Program-made: the position numbers and the translations under genes | The notes under the pieces: model-generated | What the model saw: only the letters and a program-made list of their open reading frames with translations | What the model was told of the DNA's origin: nothing | The model's database searches: none | Origin: Thereva unica | Lineage: Eukaryota > Arthropoda > Insecta > Diptera > Therevidae | Assembly: GCA_949987705.1 (NCBI GenBank) | Contig: OX465282.1 | Location: 33,878,039 to 33,942,038 of the forward strand | Length of the DNA stretch: 64,000 nucleotides | Reading direction: 5' to 3' | Shown: piece by piece, positions 20,551-30,825 of the stretch | Numbering within the stretch: the first letter of the stretch is position 1 | Layout: each line of letters opens with the position of its first letter

Positions 20551-21813
20551 TTATTCTATATCCATTATACTATAATGGCCCCACGGTAACGTGTCGTAGG
20601 AATTCGATACTAAATATCTCTTATCGTCGTGAGGACTGAGCGCAATTTTTGATTGAGTGATGGTGCTTACTTCATGCTTTTTCGATTGTATTAAATTTTG
20701 GCTAACTATTTTCTCGGCATTATTATTCAAACAGTCTACATAATCATCAAAAGTTAATCTATTTTTAACAATATTTCTTTTTACACCCTTCGATTTTTTA
20801 GTTTTATCCTCACCCTCTACACGGATCGCGTACATCTTTGATCTTAGTCCAACAAACTCAGTCATTATGCGACCATTATTTTCATCCTTCATGAGACCCA
20901 GCACTTTTTTATTTACTCGAGGGATGCCCCAGATGTTATTGAGAGGATAGTCATTTGTGTCAAAATGAGTATGGCAATCATGTTTAATTATATCATATAA
21001 ATCGGGGTAGGTAATTTCATAAATAAGAGAATCTGTATCAGTATAGCAAACTGCACAGTCGGAATTAAATTGGGGGATCATATAGTTGTAATGAAAATCA
21101 TAAATTGTAGTCTTTGCCAAGTCGAGAATGCACATACCCACATAAATTGGTTTATTGAAATAAATCTCAGTCTTATTAAGTTCGATGGCTACCAGATTCT
21201 CATTGAAAATTGTCGATGTCTTGAATTCGGGTTTGGATATAAGAGCTTCGGCACCGTATCGCCCCAACCACTTGGTTACTAGCTTAACAATGCTATGCTT
21301 CCTAACATTCTCCATAGTCTTCCCGAAAACTGCATTATTCATAAGTTTAAAGAGATTTTTCTCAAAATCAGTTTTAGCTAATGCTCTAAGGCAGGTGTTT
21401 AGGTCAATATAAGACTTGAGCCATGCAGACTGATTGAATTGAAGAATTTTATGAATTTTTGTTAATTTTAATCCATGACGGAGAGCTTGTTTCAAATTTT
21501 TATAATGTAAAACATATTTGGTTTTGTTGTACAGTGTAGCCATTAGTTTATTTTGTTTTGAACCAGAAGGCGCTCTATGTTCAGGGCAAAATGGTAAATG
21601 TTTATGAAGATCATGAATTTCTTGGGGATACTCTAAATCTACCTCCAGAATGTAGCCTGTGGGTGAGTCGTCGAGCACATCATCAATCTGAAAGTTGTAT
21701 ACATTTTCCACCCACTTGAAGCCACTGTGAGGTAGAAGTTGTGACATTGCCCAACCATATTGGTTATTAATATCATAATATTGTATAAATTTTGAAGGTT
21801 GGGAGCGATCGTA
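20551..21813 (-). pseudogene. DNA polymerase B, C-terminal part (right arm)
   Basis: Minus-strand copy of the catalytic region, uninterrupted here because this arm lacks the CAC-ended transposon. It runs from YDRSQPSKFIQYYDINNQYG (motif A) through FGKTMEN (motif B) and YTDTDSLIYEI (motif C) to LPWGHYSIMDIE and its stop. Its true upstream part is cut off by the MITE at 21,814. The apparent ATG start at 21,876 and the first 20 or so residues are MITE sequence fused by chance. Confidence 0.9.
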
Positions 21814-22068
21814 CTGCCGTGCAAAGGACAAAAGACCTAAATGCAAAAAGCTCGATTCGAGTAAAACGCGTTTCAAGTTGTTTTTTTGTTACTTTCCGTA
21901 AAATAAGAAAATGCAAATGAAGTTTATTCAAATTATCTAAGTTTAGATAATTTGAATAAACTTCATTTTCATTTTCTTATTTTACAGAAAGTAACAAAAA
22001 AACACTTGAAACGCGTTTTACTCAAATCGAGCTTTTTGCATTTAGGTCTTTTGTCCTTTGCACGGCAG
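21814..22068. mobile_element. 255-bp fold-back MITE inside the right PolB
   Basis: An almost perfect palindrome beginning CTGCCGTGCAAAGGACAAAAG at 21,814 and ending with its complement at 22,068, with nearly no loop (centre near 21,941). It is flanked by CGTA at 21,810-21,813 and 22,069-22,072. The left arm keeps the empty site GATCGTAGTCGG, proving the insertion and the 4-bp duplication. No coding capacity; superfamily not assigned. Confidence 0.88.
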
Positions 22069-22596
22069 CGTAGTCGGCCATATAATATTTATTATTTGCT
22101 TTGGAATAACGTTTTGAGCATTGACTTAGGCCGCCCGAATTCCACGCTCAACAAACATGAGCATATCTATATCAGTTAATAACTCTAAAGTAACGCCAGT
22201 ATGTTTGAGCATCGCATCCCAAGTATAACCTGGTAGAGTAAAGTAATGAGCGGGATCAAGTCCATAAGTTTTGTAGCAGCTTGCACGGAATTGTTCAAAA
22301 ACATCAGCTAACAATAGAATATCTATCTTTAAATATAAATCGGAGTATTCACCCAAATTATTTAAATTAAATTCATGCCAAACTTTACAGGCGTGTGCAT
22401 AATCTTCCTCACTAATATCACAATCATTTAACCTATTATAAAATTTAGAAATGGGAGGTAAAGAAGTTTCTAAAAATCTATCTTTAGAGTCGAAGTAATC
22501 GTAGGGATATACGCCTTTACGTGTTAATAGATAGAATTGATTTTCAGATAAATTTTGAAATTGAGCTTTTAAAACTGGAAAAGAACTTAAATGTGA
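22069..22596 (-). pseudogene. DNA polymerase B, middle part (right arm), with extra frameshift
   Basis: Counterpart of left part 2. It has the shared frameshift at its upstream end (near 22,590) plus a private loss of one G in a G-run at 22,131-22,136, which turns the GGLSQ region into a premature stop. ORF 22,356-22,126 covers EYSDLYLKIDILLLADVF through DIDMLMFVERGI before that break. Confidence 0.88.
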
Positions 22597-24438
22597 GGAT
22601 CTAAGCTACTGGCCATAAAGCGAAAAGAATCTATAAATCGAAATTTAATTGGAGATCCATCTAAATGTTTTGTAAAAGAAATATATCTCTCTTTATTTAT
22701 AGGCAGGAGATCAACGCGGCCTTGGATATCAGAAGCTATATTTTTAATAATGAAATGGGAATCGTAGCCACTAAGATTGTGGAAAATTACGGGCACGGTG
22801 TGACTATCTTGAAAATTTATATTACATCCTTCATGGGCTGGGCCTCGGTACATACCTGTTAAGTGGCAGTGATCGCGAACCTTTTTATCATCCCCAGTAA
22901 ATGGTTCCTCACATATATGACAGAGAGTGGCAGCCTGAAAGAACTCCATTTCATCAGATGTCATCTGGTCCATCGGTAGAGGGCAGAGAAAAATGGATTC
23001 TAAATTTTCAGCGAATTGATTCAACTCGCGCACAAACCACTCAATAAAATCCTCGCCACGATAAGATTTGAAAAACGATAGCGTGGGGTTATATGAACAT
23101 TTAACATAAAACCCTATACTACATGGCACATGATTTTGAATATCGTCCTTTTCATTACTATCTAATAAAAGACATTCTAAGTCCGCGTAAATAATAAACG
23201 GCGCTTCTATCTTATTTCTAAAATTCTTAAATCTAAGCTCCTTCTGTGCCTCTGTTGGTAGCCGGATTCTACAGTTGTTGAGTTCCTTGCAGTCTTCCAA
23301 GTGACGTTCTAGTGCAGGTGATGAATAAAAGTAGTGGAGACAGCGATCGCAAAAGTATTTTTGATGAGCATCTTTCGACAACTGTGATGATAGCAGCCGA
23401 GAGAGGCTCTTGATCCAAACGAAATGGTATTTGATGGGATCTTCATCTTCATTGTAGATATACTTGTTCTTATCCACCTCATCACAGTATTTATTTTGTA
23501 TCATAAGTAAATTTATATGTTTTTCCTTCTTTTCCTTGGTTAAATACGTTGGTAGAACTTTAAAATTATCTTGTTTAATCTTCATCAAAATGTATACATT
23601 CACCGATAGATTATTTTGCTTCTCGAATCGGGGAATCTGCTTAATTGTCATCGGAAATTTAATGTCTCCTAGGTTCAAAACGTGGGAATATTTCGGGTAC
23701 AGTGTTACACGTTGTGCATTTCTCTCAACTGGATGCAAAGCTGAAACTACCGCCCAGGCGAAACAAGCATTGTCATCGTTTTTCACATTGATGCAGGCCT
23801 TTTTGCGCTTAATTTGTTGTGGCAGCTCAATATATGAGGATCCTAGCTGAGGTGTGAATTTATTAATGTTAACGGCTAGGTTGATGATTGCAGATAAAGC
23901 CCAGCCACTATCCTGTTCCTGGAATTCTTCCAGTTTTCTTAATATTGGTTCCTCAACATTCTGTTTGAACCAGGTGTTACTGTCGGTATCTCTGTATATG
24001 GGCACGTTCTTCGTATTCATGTATTTTAACTCAAATAACTCCGCATCAGCCTTTATAGTTTTAAATTCACCGCAAAATACTGCGTTGACCTTGATTTTAG
24101 CTTCCTTCTTCAATTCATTATTGATACGACGGTTGAAAAGTCCAATGCAATCATTTAGGAACTCCTTTGGCTCTTTATGCTTTAGGTTGATAATAGCGCC
24201 TGTCCTAATGCGGCCATTAAAAGCAGATTGCACATCTTCCCATTGAACTCTTTTTGAAGCCCAGTTGGTTCGTTTTGATAAGCCAGCACCTGTCACTAAC
24301 CGCAACTGCTTCAATTGGGTCCGGTATCCTTGTAAGAGGTTAATCCCATTACCTAAGTGATGACGTTCGCTAGTTGTTGATGCGCTCTTTAAAGCATTAT
24401 TTAAAAATCTTAGATGCTTACTACAATCTTTAACGCCT
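22587..24438 (-). pseudogene. DNA polymerase B, N-terminal main part (right arm)
   Basis: Minus-strand copy of left part 1, from the BEL insertion point to the shared stop. It carries [10 protein letters not shown], exonuclease motif I YADLECLL, the CHICEEPF...NINF zinc/HNH module and [11 protein letters not shown]. Only one amino-acid difference from the left copy was noticed (S for I in the DTDxNTWF segment). Its first 29 codons lie beyond the BEL element at 30,826-30,913. The internal ATG at 24,314 is not the true start. Confidence 0.9.
24434..24438. other. Target-site duplication of the BEL element (CGCCT)
   Basis: CGCCT here is repeated at 30,826-30,830 just beyond the other LTR. The left arm of the palindrome shows the empty site with a single CGCCT within PolB codons. 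A 5-bp duplication is normal for LTR retrotransposons. Confidence 0.92.
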
Positions 24439-25513
24439 TGTTTAGGGCTCCGATAGCCTCTTTATAACAAACTCAGTGAATAAATGCGACGTTAGAGAAA
24501 AAGACTGCAAGGGTTCACTCAATACTTAATTTATTTCAATTATTACAATCTGCTTATTAACTAAAATTTATTGTTTTAATCCAATTTTTCGATTTTTACT
24601 TGTACAACCTTTACACACAGCTTTTCTCCTGCTTCGAAGTTTTCCTCTACGTTTGGATGGTCTCGACTGTAGAACCTTTGTTGGTAACAGCTTTCTCCGG
24701 GTATTTGGTACTCCTAGAACTTTGCGTGGTCACGATGGTAGATCTCCCTGACAATGGTGGTGCGGAACTTTGCTGAAAGTTAAATTGGGTTAATAAAGAT
24801 ATTTGCATTAGCTTCAGGGCAGCTAATGCAACCAAGAATTTATATTAGCCCAGTACAGCTAATATAACAAGAGATTCAGAATTTATATTAGCCCAATACA
24901 GCTAATATAATCAGAAATTCACATTAGCTTCAAAACGTCTAATGTGACCGAGTTGAGATCGCTTCGATTTCTACCTCAAATTCGTATAGAAGATCAAGAG
25001 TGATCTGAAGCTTTTGGGCAACGCGCTTCGGTATTTATTTGCTCCACTGTAATGCGTCAGTGGGACCTGGTGGGGAGCTTTAGAACTTGTTGTGGATCGT
25101 GTTTCCTTAGCGGAGCTTGGTGGGGAGCTTCAGAACTTGTTGTGGATCGTGTTTCCTATGTGTGCGTCAGTGTTGACACTTGGCTGTCAGCTCTGTCGGC
25201 TCGGTAAGTTTTATAATTATTTTCATATGTATATTTTAATTTAATTATTTTTTTCCTTTAGGGTTTTAATGGGAGCCTAGGAGTTATGTTGCGGTGGAGC
25301 GCTGGATTTTGTCTTTCTTGGTGTTGTCAGGTTAGTATTTTTCTGTAAGAATTATTTCTTTGTGGTAATTTGTTTTCATTTTAGGATGGATACTGCTGAT
25401 TGTTTAATTTTGACTGGAGGAACACAGGAACTAGTTCAAGGTAAGTATGTTTGGAAATATTAATTTTATTATTTGCTGATATATATTTCTTTTAGGGAAA
25501 CTAAGACTGAACA
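24439..25513 (-). repeat. BEL 3' LTR
   Basis: On the minus strand it reads TGTTCAGTCTTAGTTTCCC...CCCTAAACA. It contains four short hairpins (24,804-24,946), a duplicated segment of about 40 bp (GGTGGGGAGCTT(T/C)AGAACTTG near 25,068 and 25,118), and, on the plus strand, three intron-like segments. Confidence 0.92.
24804..24946. other. Array of four ATTAG-stem hairpins in the LTR
   Basis: Four inverted repeats at intervals of 36-43 bp: GCATTAGCT/AGCTAATGC (24,804-24,830), TATATTAGC/GCTAATATA (24,840-24,867), the same again (24,883-24,910), and CACATTAG/CTAATGTG (24,920-24,946). The outer pairs change together between units, so pairing is kept while sequence varies. An identical array is in LTR2 at 30,116-30,258. 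Confidence 0.75.
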
Positions 25514-25620
25514 TCCTCCGGGGCCTTGAAGCGTTCGCTTCAATAGAAGGCTATTGATGGATTTTTTTTTTATTTGTTTTTTTGATATATATTGTTTTGA
25601 TTTTCTTCAATAAAATACAC
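25204..25620 (+). other. Intron-like segments and small frame antisense to the BEL element
   Basis: On the plus strand three segments have consensus donor and acceptor sites: GTAAGT...CCTTTAG (25,204-25,261, 58 nt), GTTAGT...TTTTAG (25,331-25,384, 54 nt) and GTAAGT...CTTTTAG (25,441-25,495, 55 nt). An ATG at 25,386 opens a frame (MDTADCLILTGGTQELVQ) that would continue across the third intron, past the LTR edge, and stop at 25,555-25,557. An AATAAA lies near 25,610. Sizes fit insect introns. It may be a captured piece of a spliced gene or an antisense transcript, and transcription is unproven. The LTR portion is repeated at 30,516-30,807. Confidence 0.45.
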
Positions 25621-25703
25621 GATTTACCTGATCTGGGTTGAATTTTATTTAATAAACAACAAGTTTGAATTCATTTGGTTGATTTAAAATTCAGTTCTTT
25701 GGT

Positions 25704-27569
25704 TTATTGTTTTTTTTGCTTCTTTTTCAGTCCGTTGGTGGAGTGCCCTTGTTGGTGTGATTTCCCTGGGGGGTGAAGTACCACCCGGCACGTTCGTTCC
25801 TTGCTTAGGGTGAATCGTAAGATTTTCCCTTCGAACTGGGTGCGATAGGATGTTTTGGCGTTCATAATTCTTGTCCATGGTAGTGGAAGGGCCTTAATTT
25901 TCTCCCATAAGGCGGGTTCCACTATTACATGGGGCGATGGTATTTGTATTGATCCTGCAATTCGTTTGTACTGTCCTGGATCTGTTGATACTTGGAGGTT
26001 TTCATATTGGTACTCAAAGTCAGATAGTGCATACTTTGCGTTATTCCTTGAGACTTTGTACTTGGCTTGTACTAGCTGAGACTCGATCTGCTTCCGTTCT
26101 ACATTAACGGCATCAGTGGTCGAGTTTAGAAAGATAGTTCGTTCACGGAGTCTTGCGATTTCATGGGTCGACTTCTCTAAGGCTTGGCGGAGTTCATTTA
26201 GTTCTGAGTTCAATTCTTCTTGCTTAATGAGTAGACTTTGATGTTCTTTCTGCGCGTTTTTTAGTATATTTAAAAGTTTTCGTTCACGTTCCGTTGTTCC
26301 AGTATCGATAGTTTGGCTAGATTTCCGAAATGGTAACTCTTGTAGTGTACCTATTTGAGGGCGAGAGTCTTCGAGTTTCTCAGTTGGACGACACAGTGAT
26401 TGAAAAGGGACATCTTTCTTCTCTAGAAAAGGGTCATTGTATAATCGAAGTTCAGTCAGAAGCGACTGGAGGACGGCCAGTTCTTGACGTGTTGTCGAAT
26501 AGTGGGTTTCTTCAATGGATTTGTCCTGCAGACAGGCGACAGATATTTCAATACTTGATGAATGTTTATTCCAATCCGGAGTAACGCATGGAGTTCCATC
26601 AGCTTCACGGTTATTTGGAAGCGTTTTTGATGCTGATGCTGAGCTATGCAACCGTTGAGAGTCCTGTTGGTGTTTCTTATTGGCCGAAAAAAGGGATTTG
26701 TCACGTAGTTGTATCATCTCTGATTGGCATTTTGATAATTCAACGATTTGAGCTTCAAGGGACATATTTACTAGTGTTAATCTTTCTGAGTGAGTTTGTA
26801 GTTCTTGCATCATAGACTGTTGCTGCTGCTGCTTCGTTGCATCTCTTTGTGGATAAAGGTTAATCTCGGTTAAATTCCTTTCAGCCGCTGGGTGACAAGT
26901 TACATCTCGTTGGTCGATTAGAGCGTTTTTCTTCCTAGGTTTTCGTACTGCAATAGAATCCAAGACCTTGTCCGAAATGCGCTTCTTCGAGCCCCGATCG
27001 GATTTATGTTTGGACGATTTACAATTTTGGTTCAATTTATCTGTAGATGCGTATGTCCTTGCCTTCGTCTTTAAGCTGATTTCATCCAGTCTTGATACCG
27101 ATGTAGAAGATTTCAGCGGCGACTGATGTCCAGATGTGAATGGCTGTCCTGCGGCAGGAGAGTTTTTTGATTGCAAAGGGCCTAGCCTTCTGCGAGAAAC
27201 TGCTACGGAGTTGAGACTGCGATGTGATGAGGGTCTCTTCAGAGTCGGAGAGGTTTTCGGAGTTCCTTTAGTAGTGGCGAAGTTCCTGCTGACAACCTTG
27301 CTGCTGTTGTTGTTGATGCCGTTGCCGGGGGGTTTAGTACTAGACGAAACTTTGCTGACCACTGGTGAAACTAAATCTGGCAAACACTTTGGCTTTCTTA
27401 GGATTCCGCTACTGAGAGGTGTACGAATAGGTTTTGGCTTACGGAGCGGATTCTTTGCACTGGTTTCCGATGTGGGCGTTGAATTCTGCGTGGGACTATT
27501 CTTTGGTGTTGAGTAGAGTTTTGATTGAGGATGAACAGGAGCAGCTTCGATATGCTTCTGGCGAACTAA
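25704..27569 (-). CDS. Coiled-coil ORF in place of pol in the BEL element
   Basis: This frame follows gag directly in the same frame after a single TAA (27,570-27,572) and runs 621 codons to its stop. The first ATG-like start is unclear: the apparent start at 27,383 is TTG, so expression by stop-codon readthrough or from an internal start is possible. The first 200 residues or so are Ser/Lys/Arg-rich and low in complexity (PLSSGILRKPKC, SSHRSLNSVAVSRRRLGPL). A QQQQQ run precedes a heptad-rich stretch (MMQELQTHSERLTLVNMSLE), and a second, longer coiled coil contains LLNILKNAQKEHQSLLIKQ. The C-terminus holds IPSPHVIVEPALWEKIKALP and ends Lys/Gln-rich. No RT (YxDD), RNase H or integrase motif is seen. 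It may be a captured cellular sequence; function unknown. Confidence 0.75.
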   Translation of the reverse strand, partial: LVRQKHIEAAPVHPQSKLYSTPKNSPTQNSTPTSETSAKNPLRKPKPIRTPLSSGILRKPKCLPDLVSPVVSKVSSSTKPPGNGINNNSSKVVSRNFATTKGTPKTSPTLKRPSSHRSLNSVAVSRRRLGPLQSKNSPAAGQPFTSGHQSPLKSSTSVSRLDEISLKTKARTYASTDKLNQNCKSSKHKSDRGSKKRISDKVLDSIAVRKPRKKNALIDQRDVTCHPAAERNLTEINLYPQRDATKQQQQQSMMQELQTHSERLTLVNMSLEAQIVELSKCQSEMIQLRDKSLFSANKKHQQDSQRLHSSASASKTLPNNREADGTPCVTPDWNKHSSSIEISVACLQDKSIEETHYSTTRQELAVLQSLLTELRLYNDPFLEKKDVPFQSLCRPTEKLEDSRPQIGTLQELPFRKSSQTIDTGTTERERKLLNILKNAQKEHQSLLIKQEELNSELNELRQALEKSTHEIARLRERTIFLNSTTDAVNVERKQIESQLVQAKYKVSRNNAKYALSDFEYQYENLQVSTDPGQYKRIAGSIQIPSPHVIVEPALWEKIKALPLPWTRIMNAKTSYRTQFEGKILRFTLSKERTCRVVLHPPGKSHQQGHSTNGLKKKQKKQ

Positions 27570-29609
27570 TTACTGACTAAATCCTGGCTTGTGTGTAGAC
27601 ATTAGCCGATTTTCGATGTTGGACGGACTGTCCGTGACTGGAATGCCCTGTTGTTCACGTCTGAGTTCTGCTGTTGTGGGGACTTCTTCAACACGTTGAA
27701 ATTTCTGGGTTTGTTGACTGAAACTGGTTAAAGACAATATTGATGTAAAAGAGTTGATCGGGGTCGAGTTGCTGTCTTCTTTAGATGCTTCTCCACTTAA
27801 TATCCAGCCAAGGATCGTATTTTGCGCGGTAGGTTGACCTTTCAGACCTCTGCGAATGTCGGGTAGGAGGAGTGATCCATAGATATCTGCACCAAGAATG
27901 ACGTCGATGCGGCCTGGAAGATTAAATGTAGGATCAGCCAGCTTGAGCCCTTGTACATGATTCCACTGGGTTGACGTGATAGGTTGAGATGGCAATGGAT
28001 TGGTTAAATTCTTGAACACTAGCGCTGTCACTTCCAGCGTAAAGTTGTGTGATGGGACTACTAGAGCAGTTTCCACCATGGTCTCAGCTGTCCCAACTTC
28101 GGCTTGTCCTACTCCAAATATTGGTGCGGTGATACGCTTTTTGGGCAACGCTAATGTTTGAACGGCGAGTTCCGATATGAAGGATGACTGTGAGCCTGGG
28201 TCAAGGAGTGCTCTGAACGTTCGCTGTATACCATGCGTTCCTTGCAATGTTATGAGGGCTGTATAGAGAAGAACTTCTTTATGTGATGAAGAATTCAATG
28301 CGTTTACTTGGACTTGCGGAACAGCCGTTTGAGTTGTATTAGCGATGTCTCGCGCATGTGGAGTCGTGTGGATTGGACTTGCCTCTGGTTTAGTGGGATT
28401 AACATGGAGAAGCGAATGATGCCGTTTCTTGCAATGGATGCAGGTATGTTTACTAGGACAGGCTGAAGCACGATGTCCGCGTCCTAGGCAGTTAATACAT
28501 AGACCACTATGTCGCACGATGACGTTCCTTTCGGTGAGAGGAAGCGCGATGAACTGTGGACAATTCCTCAGTGAATGGTCCGTTCCACAATGCGCACATG
28601 TAGAAGTTTGATTAACGATGAATGACTGAATTCTAGGGATAGATTTGCTTTGCTGGATGCTTCTAATTGGGTTTGATTTAGTTGAATCGATAGCCTCCAG
28701 TGTACGAAAGCGAGTTTCTAGGAATTGCTTTAGAGTGTCGAAAGAAGGTAGCTTATTATCGCTGGCGATTTGTTGTTCCCAGAGCTGCAAGGAGTCTCTA
28801 GGCAATTTCCTAGTCACGATATAAATTAACATTAGATCAAAGATATCTTGTACATCTAGATTTTGTAGATTTTGGACACTTTCCGTGGTAGTGTCGAGTA
28901 ATTTTTTAACTGAATCGGCGTTTTCGCTAGCTTGGGCCTGGTTAAACAATTTATCGAGTTGAACGTGTACTAACATTCTTTTATTGTCAAACCGTTCCTT
29001 CAAAATATTCCAAGCTGTCTCGTAATTGAGGTCGGTGATTGCGAAGCCTTGAATGAGTCGCGCAGCCTCACCATGGGTACTTGCCTTCAAGTAATGCAGT
29101 TTTTCGGCATTAGATAAATTTCTCTTATTATGTATGAGGGCTACAAAAAGATCGTGGAATGACGTCCACTCGGCATAGTTTCCGGAAAAGCTTGGTAATG
29201 AAATGCGAGGGAGCTTTAGCGAATTATTTTCTCCGGGATCAATATTTGCGTTTGATCCAGGGGAACCCGATGGAGCACAGTTTTGGATAGGAGGGCTGGT
29301 TTTCGAAGTTTCTGCTGATGATATCAGGTCTTCCAATTCACCCACGTGAAGCAGGTAGACTTCCTCTGTTTCCATGAAGGTTGGTCCTGATATATAGTCA
29401 GCTACGGCTTCGATGGGTTTTTCCTCTGCGGCCGCATCTACTAAGGTGGAATGATTAATTGAAATTTGTTCCCATAACGAATTCACGCGAGCAAGACGCC
29501 TTTTAAGATACTGGGTCGTCTTCCGTGTTTTCGAGTCCTTTCCGTAATTTCTGAGGGAGTTTTGTAGATCCTCAACTAATAATTCTTGCTTTTTTATAAG
29601 TTTATCCAT
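27570..29609 (-). CDS. BEL/Pao gag and aspartyl protease (679 codons)
   Basis: Starts MDKLIKKQELLVEDLQNSLR, the usual opening of BEL/Pao Gag, which forms the particle shell. The DUF1759-type core has LPRISLPSFSGNYAEWTSF (about 133-151) and LHYLKASTHGEAARLI (about 171-186). Three Cys/His knuckles that bind RNA follow: CAHCGTDHSLRNC (338-350), CINCLGRGHRASAC (371-384) and CIHCKKRHHSLLH (390-402). The retropepsin-like DUF1758 domain has its catalytic Asp in ALLDPGSQSSF (D470). The protein passes ILGWILSG and VEEVPTTAEL, the point just before RT in complete relatives, then ends after PGFSQ at TAA. The frame is intact. What is unusual is the loss of everything downstream that BEL pol normally encodes. 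Confidence 0.9.
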   Translation of the reverse strand: MDKLIKKQELLVEDLQNSLRNYGKDSKTRKTTQYLKRRLARVNSLWEQISINHSTLVDAAAEEKPIEAVADYISGPTFMETEEVYLLHVGELEDLISSAETSKTSPPIQNCAPSGSPGSNANIDPGENNSLKLPRISLPSFSGNYAEWTSFHDLFVALIHNKRNLSNAEKLHYLKASTHGEAARLIQGFAITDLNYETAWNILKERFDNKRMLVHVQLDKLFNQAQASENADSVKKLLDTTTESVQNLQNLDVQDIFDLMLIYIVTRKLPRDSLQLWEQQIASDNKLPSFDTLKQFLETRFRTLEAIDSTKSNPIRSIQQSKSIPRIQSFIVNQTSTCAHCGTDHSLRNCPQFIALPLTERNVIVRHSGLCINCLGRGHRASACPSKHTCIHCKKRHHSLLHVNPTKPEASPIHTTPHARDIANTTQTAVPQVQVNALNSSSHKEVLLYTALITLQGTHGIQRTFRALLDPGSQSSFISELAVQTLALPKKRITAPIFGVGQAEVGTAETMVETALVVPSHNFTLEVTALVFKNLTNPLPSQPITSTQWNHVQGLKLADPTFNLPGRIDVILGADIYGSLLLPDIRRGLKGQPTAQNTILGWILSGEASKEDSNSTPINSFTSILSLTSFSQQTQKFQRVEEVPTTAELRREQQGIPVTDSPSNIENRLMSTHKPGFSQ

Positions 29610-29728
29610 GATTGGATTCAGCGATAGTTCGACAATGAACTCTGATTAAGACCTTTGACGATGCAGGCAGTTCTCTACGTCACAATAAATCTCACTGAGT
29701 ATATTTATTATACCGGGATCTTGACTTA

Positions 29729-29747
29729 TATCCGGCTCGAAGGACCA
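29729..29747 (-). other. BEL primer-binding site
   Basis: The plus strand reads TATCCGGCTCGAAGGACCA immediately inside LTR2, ending in CCA. The minus strand is therefore complementary to a tRNA 3' end, apparently tRNA-Tyr from its CCGGCTCGAAGGA. This fixes LTR2 as the 5' LTR and the minus strand as the coding strand. Confidence 0.75.
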
Positions 29748-29750
29748 AAA

Positions 29751-30825
29751 TGTTTAGGGCTCCGATAGCCTCTTTATAACAAACTCAGTGAATAAATGCG
29801 ACGTTAGAGAAAAAGACTGCAAGGGTTCACTCAATACTTAATTTATTTCAATTATTACAATCTGCTTATTAACTAAAATTTATTGTTTTAATCCAATTTT
29901 TCGATTTTTACTTGTACAACCTTTACACACAGCTTTTCTCCTGCTTCGAAGTTTTCCTCTACGTTTGGATGGTCTCGACTGTAGAACCTTTGTTGGTAAC
30001 AGCTTTCTCCGGGTATTTGGTACTCCTAGAACTTTGCGTGGTCACGATGGTAGATCTCCCTGACAATGGTGGTGCGGAACTTTGCTGAAAGTTAAATTGC
30101 GTTAATAAAGATATTTGCATTAGCTTCAGGGCAGCTAATGCAACCAAGAATTTATATTAGCCCAGTACAGCTAATATAACAAGAGATTCAGAATTTATAT
30201 TAGCCCAATACAGCTAATATAATCAGAAATTCACATTAGCTTCAAAACGTCTAATGTGACCGAGTTGAGATCGCTTCGATTTCTACCTCAAATTCGTATA
30301 GAAGATCAAGAGTGATCTGAAGCTTTTGGGCAACGCGCTTCGGTATTTATTTGCTCCACTGTAATGCGTCAGTGGGACCTGGTGGGGAGCTTTAGAACTT
30401 GTTGTGGATCGTGTTTCCTTAGCGGAGCTTGGTGGGGAGCTTCAGAACTTGTTGTGGATCGTGTTTCCTATGTGTGCGTCAGTGTTGACACTTGGCTGTC
30501 AGCTCTGTCGGCTCGGTAAGTTTTATAATTATTTTCATATGTATATTTTAATTTAATTATTTTTTTCCTTTAGGGTTTTAATGGGAGCCTAGGAGTTATG
30601 TTGCGGTGGAGCGCTGGATTTTGTCTTTCTTGGTGTTGTCAGGTTAGTATTTTTCTGTAAGAATTATTTCTTTGTGGTAATTTGTTTTCATTTTAGGATG
30701 GATACTGCTGATTGTTTAATTTTGACTGGAGGAACACAGGAACTAGTTCAAGGTAAGTATGTTTGGAAATATTAATTTTATTATTTGCTGATATATATTT
30801 CTTTTAGGGAAACTAAGACTGAACA
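29751..30825 (-). repeat. BEL 5' LTR
   Basis: Same length (1,075 bp) as the 3' LTR and nearly identical. One visible difference is GCGTTAATAAAG here against GGGTTAATAAAG near 24,790. It carries the same hairpin array (30,116-30,258) and antisense intron-like segments (30,516-30,807). Confidence 0.92.

Larger units (their letters stand above)
24439..30825 (-). mobile_element. BEL/Pao-type LTR retrotransposon without pol
   Basis: A 6,387-bp element with two LTRs (TG...CA) of 1,075 bp differing by about one base (near 24,789 against 30,100), a 5-bp duplication, a tRNA primer site next to LTR2, and gag plus protease on the minus strand. Reverse transcriptase, RNase H and integrase are absent. 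Their place is taken by a second frame without recognised enzymatic motifs. It must use another element's pol. The near-identical LTRs show recent insertion. Confidence 0.9.

Noticed and set aside
21639..21876. ATG at 21,876 as the start of a separate polymerase protein
   Set aside because: The first residues are encoded by the inserted 255-bp MITE; the left arm shows the true continuation upstream.
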